From Amborella trichopoda (taxonomy: Eukaryota; Streptophyta; Magnoliopsida; Amborellales; Amborellaceae): DNA of 64,000 nucleotides. Every line of letters begins with the position of its first letter. Within the stretch, counting starts at the first letter, position 1. The notes under the pieces were generated by a model, which was given only the letters and a program-made list of their open reading frames with translations, searched no databases and was not told the DNA's origin. Position numbers and translations under genes: made by a program. This document shows positions 35,127-47,149 of the stretch, piece after piece. The stretch spans positions 5,906,915 through 5,970,914 of the forward strand of contig NW_006499563.1 of assembly GCF_000471905.2 (NCBI RefSeq), in the 5' to 3' direction.

Positions 35127-37527
35127 ATAGCTCACCTCATCTTATCATCCAATCAGGCAGACGGCCCTGGGTCATCAATATCTCAGGATCTGGCCAAAAC
35201 GAGTGATGACGTTAAAAGCACCCCACAACTGTCAAAGCCGGGGCAAGACCTTAAATACCCCTTGCAAATGTCCAACTCTGGCCACGGTGTAGAAAGCTAC
35301 TCGGAAAGTTCTAAGCCTTCTTCTCCTTTCTTCTCCTCTATTTCTTCTACAGTTATCACTTGGTGATGCCCAGACTTTGACTCTTTAAATAGAGAGTTCG
35401 GAGACATCAGCCTCATCATGGCACAGCAAGAACGCCTCCGAGAAATGCTAGCCCAAGCCGTGGGATTCTTGACAGTCGCCGTCTCCCTGGCTACCCAAGC
35501 CAAAACCAAGCCATCTTTGAGTTCTAGCTCCCATGCAGCCTCCCACATGGTGTAAATCTTGAAGTACCAGCTAGCACACGGCAAATGGGTCAAAGATTGA
35601 GAAGGAAGCTACAGCCCACGCCTCAGAAGATCAACGTTCTCAAATTTCTTGATCCTTCACTTTCCCCTAAACCTAAACCTCAAACCTCTAGATCCCTAGT
35701 ACAAATTCCTACTGCTGGCCCACCAACGCAGACCACACCTGCTGAACAATAAAGTCAGCCAGTGTCATAAACCAAGACTCAACCATAACCTATTCCTAAG
35801 CCTACCGTACCACCTACACTAGTGCCTGAATCAAGAACACAGAAAACAAATGAGGATAAAGTAAAATACAAGGTAATTGGGAACTTGAGAAAGCTTCCAG
35901 CCCTTTTAAGCATCTATGATGCCCTCTTGTTGTCTAGAGACTACCTCATGGCCTTAGTCTAAGCACTCTCTAACCTAGAGGTGTACGAGATTGAGGTGGA
36001 ACTGATCGAGGTCGACCCAGCCATTCTAAGCGGGTGCCTAGCAATTTCCTTTTCCGAAGATGACCTTCAGCTGGGAGGCAAATTCCATAATCGCTCCCCC
36101 TTCGTGAATGGTGAACTGCATGCTTATCCTCTCAATCAAATCATGCTAGATGAAGGGTTAACAGTTAACCTAATCCCAAGAAGGATTCTCACCTGACTGG
36201 GATTAGGGTCTGATGACCTCCCTCCTACCCACATCACTATGCAAGGGTTCAATCAGTCAAGAGAAAAGCCAACCGGCACAGTGCGCCTCTGCCTCAAGAT
36301 CGGTGACATCAATGATTATACTCAGTTTCATGCAATGGACAACGATACCTCGTACAACGTCCTGGTTTGTCATCCTTAGCTTCATGATCAGGGGGTAATA
36401 CCTTCCATGCCGCCAGCGTTTATTCTGAGCCAGGATCGATTTCTCCATGATATTCATAGTTGCATTACTTATATCTTCCTTCTTCTGGACAAAGCTGATT
36501 TGGGATTATCTTTCATCTCATGGCATAACTTGTATTCGTGTGCTTCATATTTCAAGTACAGTCAAGATGAAAGACAACACACGGTCTATGCTGACAAAAG
36601 ACCATTCCCCGTAGCTGAGACTCACTATGCCGATGCCAAGTATTATTTCACAGACCTTCCCGCACCAGAAAAGTAAAGGATGACGATTGAAAGTTGTGAG
36701 AGAGACGGGACCTTCGTCTCATGACGATGTTGAGGATCTGAGGCGAATGATTACAAACATGTTCAAAGAAGGGGAAAGACAAGGTAAGGTCCTCCCTTTC
36801 ACCCCTATTTACCCAATTATACCTTGCCACCTCTCCGAGGTCATGGTATCCTCTCTCGATGGCGGAGCTTCTCCCTCTACTTCTAATTCGTCAGAACAAA
36901 ATGAGAAGTCAGAAGTAGCCCCTGAGCGTAAGGAAGCCCCAGAGGTGGACCTGCCAGCACCTAGGTCACCTACACATCAGACCAGCAAAAGGTACTGCAT
37001 GTCCCCATCCCCCTTTTAGAGACAAAACTGACACACCAACCGCCATGAAAGGTGCTCCAAGTTCCATCCTCTCTGAACAAGTGGATAGCCGGCAGCCAAA
37101 AGAAGGTCTTACATTTCTCCAGGGTTGTCGAAGAAGTACAGGTGGACAAGATTCAGCCCTCCGGCTCTCAGGAACAAGACCCCACGACAGTGTTGAGAAG
37201 CGAGGTGTGTAGCCTCCAGAATCAATTGAAGGTTATGGGCGTCGCTTCAAAACACTTAAGGGATTTTATCCCCGAGACCAAGACTTACGATGAGCTCAAA
37301 AGCAATGTACCTCGAATCAAAGCCAAAGCTCCCCCAGACTGTAGCATTTATAGTGAGTAGGCTCATCAAATCATGAGAACCATGAATTATGAGCCCCTCT
37401 CCAATCAAACACTCAAGGGTGAGGAAGTAACTGCTTCCCCATTCGAGTTCATAGAAGCCACAACAGGCAGCCACCTGATGAAGCAAGGAGTGGGCTATTC
37501 TTTTTCATCTAAAACCATGAAAGGATG
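35127..37527 (+). pseudogene. gag-pro: gag C-terminus and protease, copy 3
   Basis: The gag C-terminal part (35127-35850) is heavily broken. Protease follows: KTNEDKVKYKVIGNLRKLPA at 35848, VDPAILSGCLAISFSEDDLQ at 36018, NRSPFVNGELHAYPLNQ, then the catalytic block LDEGLTVNLI at 36148, where the glycine and serine of DGGS are replaced by Glu and Leu, so the enzyme would be inactive. SYNVLVCHP follows, then an insertion of about 130 bp (36412-36545), then YSQDERQHTVYADKRPFPVA and THYADAKYYFTDL. The frame ends with NYEPLSNQTLKGEE, KQGVGYSFSS and a stop near 37527. No RT, RNase H or integrase follows. Confidence 0.83.
36412..36545 (+). other. Insertion of about 130 bp within copy 3 protease
   Basis: Between IPSMPPA and YFKYSQDE, where copies 2 and 4 read VPSTLHQCFKY with no gap, copy 3 has about 45 extra in-frame codons. 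The block is AT-rich and absent from the other three copies. No clear target duplication or terminal repeats were seen, so its origin is unknown. Confidence 0.55.
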
Positions 37528-39189
37528 AAAGCAATGAAATAGAAAGAAAAGTCAAAATAATTGTTTCATTCACAAATCAAGAGAGGGTTACATGCCTCTT
37601 TTATTTACAACGAAAAGAAGAACTAAAAAGAGGGCATCATCAAAATCGTTCGATTGCTTCATGAATCTTTCATCTGTACGCTGCAGCCGATGTCTTCGCC
37701 CTCTCATTTGTTTTCTTTAGCCCTGTCACCAGCCCCGCCTCATGCTACGTCAGGGGGTCACTTCATTTAAGGAACACTGGAGAGCCAAAATATCTTCAAG
37801 AAGCACCTTGTCCCTCGCTTCCCAATCCATAACCTCCTTCTCCAGCTTGTCCAGCTTTACGTCAGCTCTGATATCTTTGTCTTCAGAGCCACCACCTTAT
37901 GGTGATGGGCGATGGCCTCCACAATAAGTTCTGATCTCCGAGAGTCTACGACATCCATCTGCTATGATTGAGTGTTTATCAATTCACGGTAGCATAGAGG
38001 AGAAGACTCAAAAGGCGGCAACTACGAGCTTTTCAGTCGCTGTGCAGTCGCTTCTTCTCGCAGGACCTTTTCCCTCCATCCTTCAAGCTCATTGGCAATA
38101 TTATCAAAATAGGGGACCGCTTCAGGCACATTTCCTACGAAAACCCCCCTCAATCGAAAAAGCGTTATGCAAATCTCTCTAAGGGGCAGCACTTTTAGCT
38201 TCTGAAAACCCACTGAAACATCTCAAAGAAGACACTCGGTATTCCACTGAAAGTGGGCCTGAGCAGCATGGTAGTAGCAACCACAGTAAGAGAGCTCTCA
38301 GCTATAGCCAAAACCTCAGGCTCCCCGGATTCATGTGCAACCTCATGGTGCTCTGGTGCCTCGGCAATGGCTTCCTCACTCTGGCCTCTGGTCATGATCA
38401 CGTCAGGCTCGATCCTTTCATGGTCTGACACCATCACCTCGACCTCTGCAAGCTTAGCAACCGCAGTTGGCGCTAGGTCGGCTTCCAAGCCTAGTGTTTT
38501 GACCTCAATCTCATAATGCCCCATAGCAGCTTCCTCCTCTAAGGTGACGACCACTCCCCGTTGCCCCTCTTCTTGGACAATCCCCAACCTCAGGAGGATT
38601 GATACCTTCTCCCTCTCCTTCCTCACCCTTGTCTTTCTAGGTGATCAATTCAGTGGTAGGCTCCACTATGGTCACGGGTGCCACCCTCAAACCCTCCAAG
38701 CCTAGCCCCTCAAAGCATCCTACTTCCATGCTCTCGTAGATGCATCGCTCGAGGCAGCCACCTCTTGCTGCTTGGATGGCCCTTCTTCTATTCCTGGGGT
38801 ACCGGTCTCTTCTATTACCATGAGCGCTACCGAGATTTCCCTTTCCTTAATGGGTTCAACAACTGTCGGCACTTTAAGGCCCCTCTTCGCCTCCACTACC
38901 TTGTCAGAAGCAGTCCCATCATCCCCATTTACCACAATTAGGACTGAGCCCCCCCTATCAGGGTAGTAGACTATGAGACATCAGCTTGAGTCTTTAAGTA
39001 GCTAGGAGAAGATTCAAGTGAAGGAGAAAGTGAGGCCTTAAGAGCAGAAGGCGACAGGGAGATGTCAGGAGACACACAACACTTTGAAGAAGCCAAGAGT
39101 GAAGAGTTATCTTCTGACTCACAAGTCACTGGGACCCTGCGCCCTTTGCACCCCAAAGACTTGATTCCCTTCTTGGCTGGGGCACGAGG

Positions 39190-39500
39190 AGTCACTCGGG
39201 CAGCTTGATTTTCCTTGTCCCCCTTAGCTGGCTTGGACTCAGCAATCTGCCCTTCCTTCTTCCCCTAAGCCAGCTTGGGCACGGTAACCGGCTTTCTCTT
39301 CTTCCCCTACGCCGGCTCAGGCTCAGTATCCCACCTTTTCTTTTTCTTCAGTTTGGGCTCCATGGCCTGCTCTTTCTTCGTTCCTTTTGCCTACTCAGAT
39401 GCAGAAATTTGCCTCTTCTTCTTTGTCGGCTTGGGTACAACAAACAACTTTCTCTTCTTCCCTTTCACCTGCTTAGGCGCACCATCCTTCAAGGTCCCAG
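39190..39500 (-). repeat. Lysine-rich repeat block in the antisense ORF, copy 3
   Basis: About six units of 42-48 bp encode a 14-16-residue pattern such as GKKRKPVTVPKLA, GKKEGQIAESKPA and KKKKRWDTEPEPA. Copy 4 has only one basic stretch (GERKKRKRATSTAP) at this place. The units resemble tandem nuclear-localisation or DNA-binding tails, but this is inference. Confidence 0.65.
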
Positions 39501-40405
39501 ACTTGGAGGAACTAGTGACTAGCTTACTATGAGAGTCGCTCCCTCATAGTAAATCTTGAACCAGATGACTTTCATACCTCGGGACTTTACGATCTTCTTT
39601 CAATTTGATGATAGTAGAGAGTTGGTCAAAAATACTCTCTGACCCCTTCTCCATATTGAGAAACCGTGGCAAAGACTGGTCCATGACAATTCGATGAGGA
39701 CGCCTGAGTATGCATCAATCATAAGAGATGCCCAAGGTAAAGATTTCACCTAAGGGAGGGGTCTTAACCAATATTCGTTGCCTGGTATCTTTGCTCCAGC
39801 AGCTGTCCTCCCCTTTCCGAGGGTGGTCTACGTCTCAGTATCCCTTGTTTTTAATTCTCGTGGGCCTTGGTCGCTCGTGCCATTCTACCAAAATGGGGCA
39901 ACACATACTTGTTGACTGTGGTGGCCTCCAAGCATGTGGCCGAAGCCATACGAATGTGCCTCGGATGACAAATCTCCTTGCGGGTTCCCAACTCATCCGT
40001 CTTCCAATGGGCAGCTTTGTTATGCCGTTTCTCAAAGAAGACCGAGAACAGACAGCTCTGATCCAACTTATGCATCCAGGTGAACTTGTGAGGAGAATAA
40101 CCCTCAAGCTTCGCACCATGGATAGTGCAATAGGCTGCCGACTCTAACATTCAGCATATACATCAACTCTTTTGAGCTGGTGAAGTCACCGTTCAGGTGG
40201 TTGCGTAGCTCGTCGACATATGCATGGTCGGTGAGGCTTCCAACTGTAAATGCCACCCGGGTCATATGAAGGTGATCGTTAAAAAACAGGTTGCACACGT
40301 GGCTCGGGGGATGAAAAATTTCTTTTTAACCAGCAATCTTCAACAAAAATGGACACATGCTGTCCTCCAGCTCTTTGGTTCTATGGTATAAATCCCAAAA
40401 GTAAG

Positions 40406-40457
40406 CTCCAAGCTAGCCCTACACATAGTGACTCCAAGCTAGCCCTACACATAGTGA
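40406..40457. repeat. 26-bp perfect tandem duplication in copy 3 antisense ORF
   Basis: CTCCAAGCTAGCCCTACACA-TAGTGA occurs twice in succession without mismatch. The 26-bp length shifts the reading frame of the antisense ORF. Confidence 0.85.
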
Positions 40458-41562
40458 ATCGAGAAAGCGATCTTGAAATCTCCCGAGAAGGCCTCATCAT
40501 CTTCTATGTCGTTCCCTCCTTCTTTCCCTAAAGATGGACCCCAAGACAAGATAAATGCTGCACAGTACAGGTTGTCCAAGTGTGTATTCTCTCACCTGCA
40601 CCATGTCATAGGCCACATAAAAGGTGCCAGGACGAATGTCGTCTGACCCCCCGGGAGGGCAAATTTACAAAGAAAGAGTGCCAAGTAAGCTACCAGGAAG
40701 ACGTGCTCATTCTTCCTCCATAGCTTGAAAATTGGCGGGGTTTCCTTCTCCCCGTTCTTCGACGATGGGTCATCCTCATTTACACAGGTGCCAAAGAAGA
40801 ATTTTACCCACTTGACGAAGGGAACTCACCCCTTTTTGGGCTCATCATAGAGCCATTGATAGACTTTTAACAATTCCCGAAGCCCGGCTGGCGGGGCATC
40901 GTTACTCACTTTCTCCCCTCCAAAAATGATGGAGTTTGGGGGAATAAACTAGTCATAAAGGGCATCGAGGAGCAGCTGCCCACCGATGAAGTGCAATTCC
41001 ATCAACGAAATCCCTGCCTCTCCATGACCAAGCAGCCATGTGTTGCTAGCATGGCTCCATGTCTTTAATAACACTTTGATTGCATTTGAACAACGGTTGT
41101 AATAGCCCACCGAGCACTAGAGGGCAGTCGACAACGAAGCCAACCTCAAAAAATCCCTGAAGTCCCGCAGCACTTTCAGGGTTTAGGAGGAATAGCCCTT
41201 TAGGTACAGGTGTTCCCCTTTCACTCGTAAACCGGAGGAGGACCATCTCATGCCCAGGATCTCCATCATTCTCTTGCTTAGAGTCAGCAGGTTGGCGTTA
41301 TCAGCTATATTTCGATGAAGCCAATGCAGAAAGCCTACCCCTTCCTCTATGCTCATGTTTCCATCATTATCTTCCCTCGCCATCAACGGGACGGGGGTGC
41401 TCACAAGGTGACCCTTAAAGGCCACCTGGGTTCACACAATGCTCCGGTAAGCCAGATCGGCTCACCTCTCACCGAGCTTTTGCTTATGAGGTTATCAATA
41501 CCAAGCTCCCCTTCTGGCGGGAGGTTCACAGCATTTGGAATGGCCCCTGATGACTTGGCCAT

Positions 41563-42010
41563 CGAAACAAAAGCAAAGGGCGCTAGATGGCCATGAAGAA
41601 ATTGTACTTACCAGGGCAGGACTATCGCCGTCTGTCCACTAAGATGCTATCACCATCCCGCAGTCAAAGGCAAGACTATCGCCATCTGCCACTAGGAGGG
41701 AATTGTCGTCTCGTGATCAATCAAGGACTGTAAGGCACATTAATGTCTCGGTCCAGCAGTCAACACGTACCGTATGTGCAGTCCTTGAAATCCGAACACG
41801 TTGCCTAACACTTGCAGCGTGGCTTGTCACACCTCCTGATGTTTGCCAGAAAAATCCCTAAGGACCTTTCTCTGCAAAGTTTTGGCCAGGAAGCGCTTTT
41901 CGAAAAGCCCTCGCCAAGAGCTTTGGCTGTCTCTCGCTAAAAATCCCTTCTACTATTTTACCCTTTGGTAAAATAGTAATGTGGGGTTTCTCCCCATTTT
42001 ATACCCTGCA
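41563..42010 (-). promoter_or_regulatory. Antisense ORF promoter and leader, copy 3
   Basis: On the - strand TATAAAATGGGGAGAAACCCC lies at about 42003-41983. It is followed by a perfect 12-bp inverted repeat, TACTATTTTACC-CTTT-GGTAAAATAGTA, at 41951-41978. That places a strong hairpin at or just after the expected start of transcription. The leader to the ATG is about 0.4 kb, shorter than in copies 2 and 4. Confidence 0.6.
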
Positions 42011-44400
42011 GTACTAAAGATTACTCCTGACATACTCAGAATGACACTTCAGTCCCCAACTCTTGATGGCGATATGGCCAGGCTGGGGCAGCCAATTCCG
42101 AGACCCGAAGCAGCATCACCGCGCTCCTCGTCAAGACTTCATTCAGGGGACTAGTTCCGCTGGCTTTGTTCAGAAGGTTGTCACCCCGCGTCTCATCTAG
42201 GGACTACCACTGAATGCTTTGTCAGGAGGCTATTGTCGTGTGTCCTGTCAAGGAGTTACCGCCAAGGGCTATTTTCTCGAGCTTGACCAAGGGACCTGAC
42301 ACCACTATCTAGGTCTAATGTTGCACTTAGTGTCATATGCAAGCCTTGGGTCTCCCCTCCGAACCATCGGCCCATATCCTCAGGAAGTTCATTCCCTACA
42401 GCTCAACCTCGCCCCTCAACGAGCCCAGTTTCTGATAATGGCTCTATTCCCCATCGAGTTGCATCAGCATGGTCCACGTTGCATGAACTTAAACTACATC
42501 GCCATGGTTTGTGTTGCATGACCTTAAACTGCATAACCATGGTCCGTGCTACATGACCTTAAATTGCATCGCCATGGTCTGCACTGCATGACCTAAAATT
42601 GCTTCGCCATGGTCCATGCTGCATGTCCTTAAACTACATCACCATGCTCGGTGCTGCATGACCTTAAACTGCATCGCCATGGTCCATGCCGCATGACCAT
42701 AAATTGCATCGCTATGGTCCTAGCTGTATGACTTTAAATTGAATCGCCATGGTCCTAGATATATGACTTTAAACTGCATGGACATGGTCTAAGCTGCATG
42801 ACCCTAAACTGCATAGCCATAGTCATTGTCTCACGACTCAAAACATTATGACCATGATCCGAACTGTATGACCTTAAACTATAGTGTAGGTCTAGTTGTA
42901 TGAACTCAAACTGCAAAGTCCTTTGCACATGACTTTAAACTTATGACCTGGTCCAGCTTTGTGACCTTAAACCATAGTGACATCCTGGCCGCATGACGTT
43001 AAAACTCTTAGCACGACGGTCCAAACTATATGACCCTAAACTATAGCGAAAGTCTAGTTTCACGACCACAAACTGCATAGTCCTAGCTGTATGACTTTAA
43101 ACTGCACAACCATGGTTCGAGCTACAAGACCCTAAAACTGTAACGTGCAGCCTGCCGAATGGTCCATACGCATAACTCCAACCAGACCTTCAACAAAGTT
43201 GGATGCATGTAAGGGTCATTCTCATCCCATCATCTCCAGAAAGTTGGAGACATCCTTCTTTCAACCCAAGGGGGGGTTCATCCGTCCCATGGCTTCTCGG
43301 AGTTCCATGCACACCGATATTCATTATCCCCATGGAGCCCTCCTAACCCCCAGTGAAGACTTTCCCGTTAACTACCCCTTGTAGGGTTATCACATTCATC
43401 TATATCTCTTCACATGTGGATAGCCTTAACTATCTTTATCCATAGGGACTTAAATTACTATCCACATACCTACCCCCATGCAACGCTACTTACATGGCAA
43501 CTCGTATACTGTCCATGTTGCATGACCTTAAACTGCATAGCCACAGTCCAAACTACATGACCATAAACTGTAGCGGAGGTCTAGTTGTACGACTTTAAAC
43601 TGCACGGTTCTAGCTGCATGACTTTAAACCATAGTGCATGTCCTGATCGCATGACGTTAAATTGCTTTGCCCAGGTCCTGGAGGCAAGACCTTATAGATG
43701 CCCCATGTGTGTGCACACCTCCCTTTTTACGTGCATCTTCATGCATGTCTTCCCTAAACGACCCATTGGTGTGCGCATACCCTCTTCTTCTTCTCTCCAG
43801 TGAGCCTATCTAGGCCCACATGCCCTTTACATGCATCACCACGCACGTCTTCCACAGCCGACCCATTCGTGTGCACAGGCCACCTACACAACTTCGGTTG
43901 CCTCTCCAGGGAGTCTACGTATGCACACACACCCTTTAAGTGCATCGCCACGCATGTCTTCCCTAGCTGGCCCATTCGTGTGTGCGGGCCACCTTCACCA
44001 ACTTACATCTCATTCCCCAAATCTTACCCATGCTCACCAAATGGTAAGACATCTCTCTACCAGCTAATGGGTCAGAACTTTTCACCTACCATCCAATCAA
44101 CTCTCTATAGGTAACTTCATGCCACCTTCCCAAATGAGTCAAAGTCACCCTCAGACTCACTCTATGGCCTCTACAAACTACCACTCCTCACCGCTATACT
44201 CCAGCTATATGACCCTAAAACTATAGTGCACGTGATGTTAAAAGGCTTCGGATATGTCTCAAATGCACAACCCTAAAACATGCCTTCTCTCAAAAAAATG
44301 GGACCTACAGGGAGACCCTACACATCAAACGTAAACTTAGTGTAGAAGCAGTGCCGACTAGAGGTTCTTAGCATTTGGCCTTCAAAAAAGGCATGGTTTT
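42011..44400 (+). repeat. 3' non-coding region of copy 3
   Basis: No gene seen. 42060-42470 has text related to 14350-14760. 42480-43140 is the 35-bp array, with a continuation at 43500-43690. 43690-44010 contains three related segments of about 105-110 bp around CGACCCATT-(C/G)GTGTG and GCATC-(A/G)CCACGCA. 44010-44280 matches 15300-15560. Confidence 0.62.
42480..43140 (+). repeat. 35-bp minisatellite, best preserved copy
   Basis: About 19 units. Ten consecutive units from 42480 keep an exact 35-bp spacing: CATGACCTTAAACTGCATCG plus CCATGGTCCRTGCTG. Each unit contains the palindrome CCATGG. Confidence 0.82.
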
Positions 44401-45769
44401 GTACGAGGAGGTCTTGACAAAGGCCTCATGCTCTAGAACCACAGAGAGTCTCTTGAGGGTGTGGACTCTACAAAGATTCCTCAAACTTCCCAAATGATTG
44501 CACTTATTGATTCTCTCGAAGCACAACATTTGGTAGTGCATGTTGTTGGAAGGTATTTTTCATCAACATGAGGCCCCGTTCAATAAAGGCCTAGCAAGTA
44601 GTGGAAATCTCGATAATCTCTGAATAGTCTTAAAACTGGCCAGCATCTTCATGAGATCTCTCAAAAGTCACCCGCTAAGTTTCTTCATATTCTGACACGT
44701 CTAAGGTAGTGCAGACTAAGAACAGTTCTGATAGAATCGGCCTCTAGCATCCTGAAATGGACACCTATAACTAGAGCTACATTTTTCAGCATCACAAATT
44801 TCTCTGGGACCACCATCAATGGAACGAACATGATTGAAAACCCTCAGGGGTCTTCAGCCCAAACAGACAGTTCAGGAAGAAGTTATAGGCAAAAGAGTGA
44901 AACAGGAGGAGCCGCACGCTATTCCCCTACGGCCACCATGCAACACTACACCATTAAAGAGACAATCACAACCAATAAATTTTGATGCTCATATCTCGAC
45001 CATTCGATGTTGAATCATGCTCAGATTTAGTGAGCATGTTGGTCTAGTCAAGATGAGAGATTCGATATGTGGTAAGCCCCATGATGATACCTTAGCGTGA
45101 AGAAAAGCTAGAGAGAAGTTGCATATCTGTGATGAAAGTGCAGGAAATTAAGCAGCATCGTGCCTCGCTCGAGAGGTCAAATCACATTGCTCGCGAGCTT
45201 GATCGACGTGAGACCAATTCCAATGCGGGCATAAGGCCTCGGGCCATCTTTGACCCAAATCCTGTACATGATGAACAGTCGGATTCCGCACATGAAGCTG
45301 ACTACAAAATCTGTCGTCGAAATCCTTGATTCCGGCCAAAATTCCAAACCTGCAAAATCTTCATTCAGCCATGGAATCGAGTTGCGTTTGGTTCCTTGTG
45401 ATCTTAGTGGCATGTTTAGTGTGATTCAATGAAGAAAACATAGGAAAACTTCAAGGAACGAACAAACTATCGATTTGAAGTTTCAAGATCTACTCAAAAT
45501 TCAAGTCACATGATTGCGCACCAAAAACACGATCTATGGCTCGAAGTTGGAATCAAATCGATTGCTAGGCCTACCCCTACAAGAAAACAATCAACTGGGC
45601 ATCAGAACAACTCCGGATCAGCCATGCAAGAGCATGAAAGTCCTAAGGAAACACAAGGACTGTTTTGGAATTCCACAACTTGTTAGGATGGGGTAAATTT
45701 ATCATTTTACACCCTAAATCAATTTAATCATCATTTTCAGCAATTAGGGTCCACCCATATTTGGGGCAC

Positions 45770-45800
45770 ACTTCTATATATGCATACCACCATTGTACAT
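45770..45800 (+). promoter_or_regulatory. LTR 5 TATA box
   Basis: TTCTATATATGC at 45772-45783, at the position of the type A TATA box but without the downstream AATAAA; an A-run lies at 45801-45809 instead. Confidence 0.55.
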
Positions 45801-46081
45801 AAAAAAAAAGGGAGAAGGCAGACACATATACACAAGAGAGAGTTTTCACTTAATATAAGTTTCTCTTTCTTACTATTGTTGTGTTACGCTTGAGAGAGAG
45901 GGTGAGGTGAGAGAAACTTTCGATCGGTACCCCTAAGGTTGAGGTCTTTCTTCTTTTTCTTTGGTTCTTCTCTCTCCCTTCTCCCCTCTCTTGCCCCTCA
46001 TCTTCGTCTGAGTCCCTTACAAAGGTCTGCACCGCAGTGGTAGTGCCATGCATGCCTCTCCCTTGGACTCACAAGTCGCGT

Positions 46082-46208
46082 ATGGTTATGGAAGCACCAA
46101 GCACGAGTCTCCCTCCCCTCCTTCTCTTTTGTTTCTTTCTCTCAATGGTAATGGAAGCACCAAGCGCGAGTCTTCCTCCCCTCCTTCTCTTTTGTTTCTT
46201 TCTCTCAG
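46082..46208 (+). repeat. 63-bp tandem duplication in LTR 5
   Basis: ATGGTTATGGAAGCACCAAG...TTTGTTTCTTTCTCTCA occurs twice with few differences. The small frames over it are not conserved. Confidence 0.8.
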
Positions 46209-47149
46209 TGAAGTTTGTAGACGACACTGCCCATCACCACCTACAGATGAAGCTTTGATGTCTTGATGAAGAATCTAGACGACAAAGTGTGTTGCTGTTA
46301 GTAGGAGTCTTCCTTTAATGTGCATCTAGCGTAGATGACGACACTTATCGCCGCGCACTGGAGGACTTGGCAACACCCTTCACCGTCCATGAAATTCCTC
46401 TGTGCGTCCGGTACCTAGCGCCGCTCGCTACAGGCCTTGGCAATACCTATCGTCGTATGTGAGATTCCTCCATGTGTCCGGTGCCTTTCAACATTCCTCC
46501 ATGCGTTCGGTGCCTATCGTCGCCTATTTGCATTGCCCACCACGATGTCTATCGATGTCTGGCATGCCCCTTCCCTTCGCCATCTCGTTCTTTCCTCTCC
46601 ACGTCTTTCTCTTCTCACTTGATGGGGGGTTGGCCTAGCCTAGTGTCGAAGCGCTGACCTCGGTTTCGATTAGTATTATCGTCATGCTGGTCCTTGAACC
46701 ATGCCCGTCTTGCTACTGCTCCGAGTCAGCAACTTCTGACTGTCATGCTAGTCTCGCCCTTTCATCAAGTTCTCTTGTCCTTTCTACCTTTTATCATGAA
46801 CGTGCATTGCCCAAAGACAAGGGTGGGTCCTTTTCAACCCATTTGTCTTACAAATTAACAGTAGAAGTGTTGTGCATAAAAACAGAAGGATTACAGATCA
46901 AGGGAGGCGATTTCGAACCAGCTCAAGCAGCTGAGGGGCCTTCTTCATGATCTAAGAGGGTGCACATGCAAGCCAGCCCGAGTAAGTCCCGAACCCACCA
47001 AAAATTCCTCTGTCATTGGTTGGTTTACCTCCCCTTGCCCTCGAGCAAGGTTTCGAAAGAGCGATCTCAAGTCTCAGGTCCACCAGAGACCCGAGACACG
47101 TGCCACCAGATCACCTAGATGCAGAGGGCGAGATCGAGGAACCTAACTA

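Larger units (their letters stand above)
37750..41562 (-). pseudogene. Antisense ORF (PMD-like domain, basic repeats, coiled coil), copy 3
   Basis: Read on the - strand from ATG at 41562 (MAKSSGAIPNAVNLPPEGEL). N-terminal domain: PRWPLRVTL, EDNDGNMSIEEGVGFLHWLH, LRVKGEHLYLKGYSS, CSVGYYNRCSN (near 41100), FFNDHLHMT and VGSLTDHAYVDEL (40290-40190), and GRMARATKAHE near 39850. This arrangement resembles plant mobile domain (aminotransferase-like) proteins; that call is by pattern only. Next comes a Lys-rich repeat block (39190-39500), then KGRRVPVTCESEDNSSLLAS (39130), an acidic/Ala-rich linker (38300-38950) and a predicted coiled coil ending LQCSLNEVTP-stop at 37750. Frameshifts and stops occur, including a 26-bp duplication at 40406. 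It has its own TATA box at 41996. Confidence 0.75.
44400..47149 (+). mobile_element. LTR 5 (type B), 3' LTR of copy 3
   Basis: U3 start near TGTTGGAAGG (44547). TATA at 45774 (CTATATATGC). No AATAAA follows at the usual place. A GA-rich stretch at 45860-45915 precedes a possible donor AAG|GTTGAG at 45938. In place of the type A hairpin array it has a 63-bp tandem duplication (46090/46153) and degenerate CCGGTGCCTATCGTCG repeats (46330-46560). The U5 end reads ATCGAGGAACCTAACTA at about 47149, then jumps to U3-like TCTCTTCTCCCCCTAAAG of another LTR. Confidence 0.7.

Noticed and set aside
38253..38966. + strand Ser/Thr-rich frames in copy 3 (38253-38516, 38772-38966, 39205-39532)
   Set aside because: They are the complement of the acidic/Ala-rich linker and Lys-rich repeats of the antisense ORF, which aligns with copy 4 on the coding strand.
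41600..41760. Short phrases CAAGACTATCGCC-TCTG as a tandem array
   Set aside because: Only two to three diverged copies; part of the antisense leader, not worth a separate entry.
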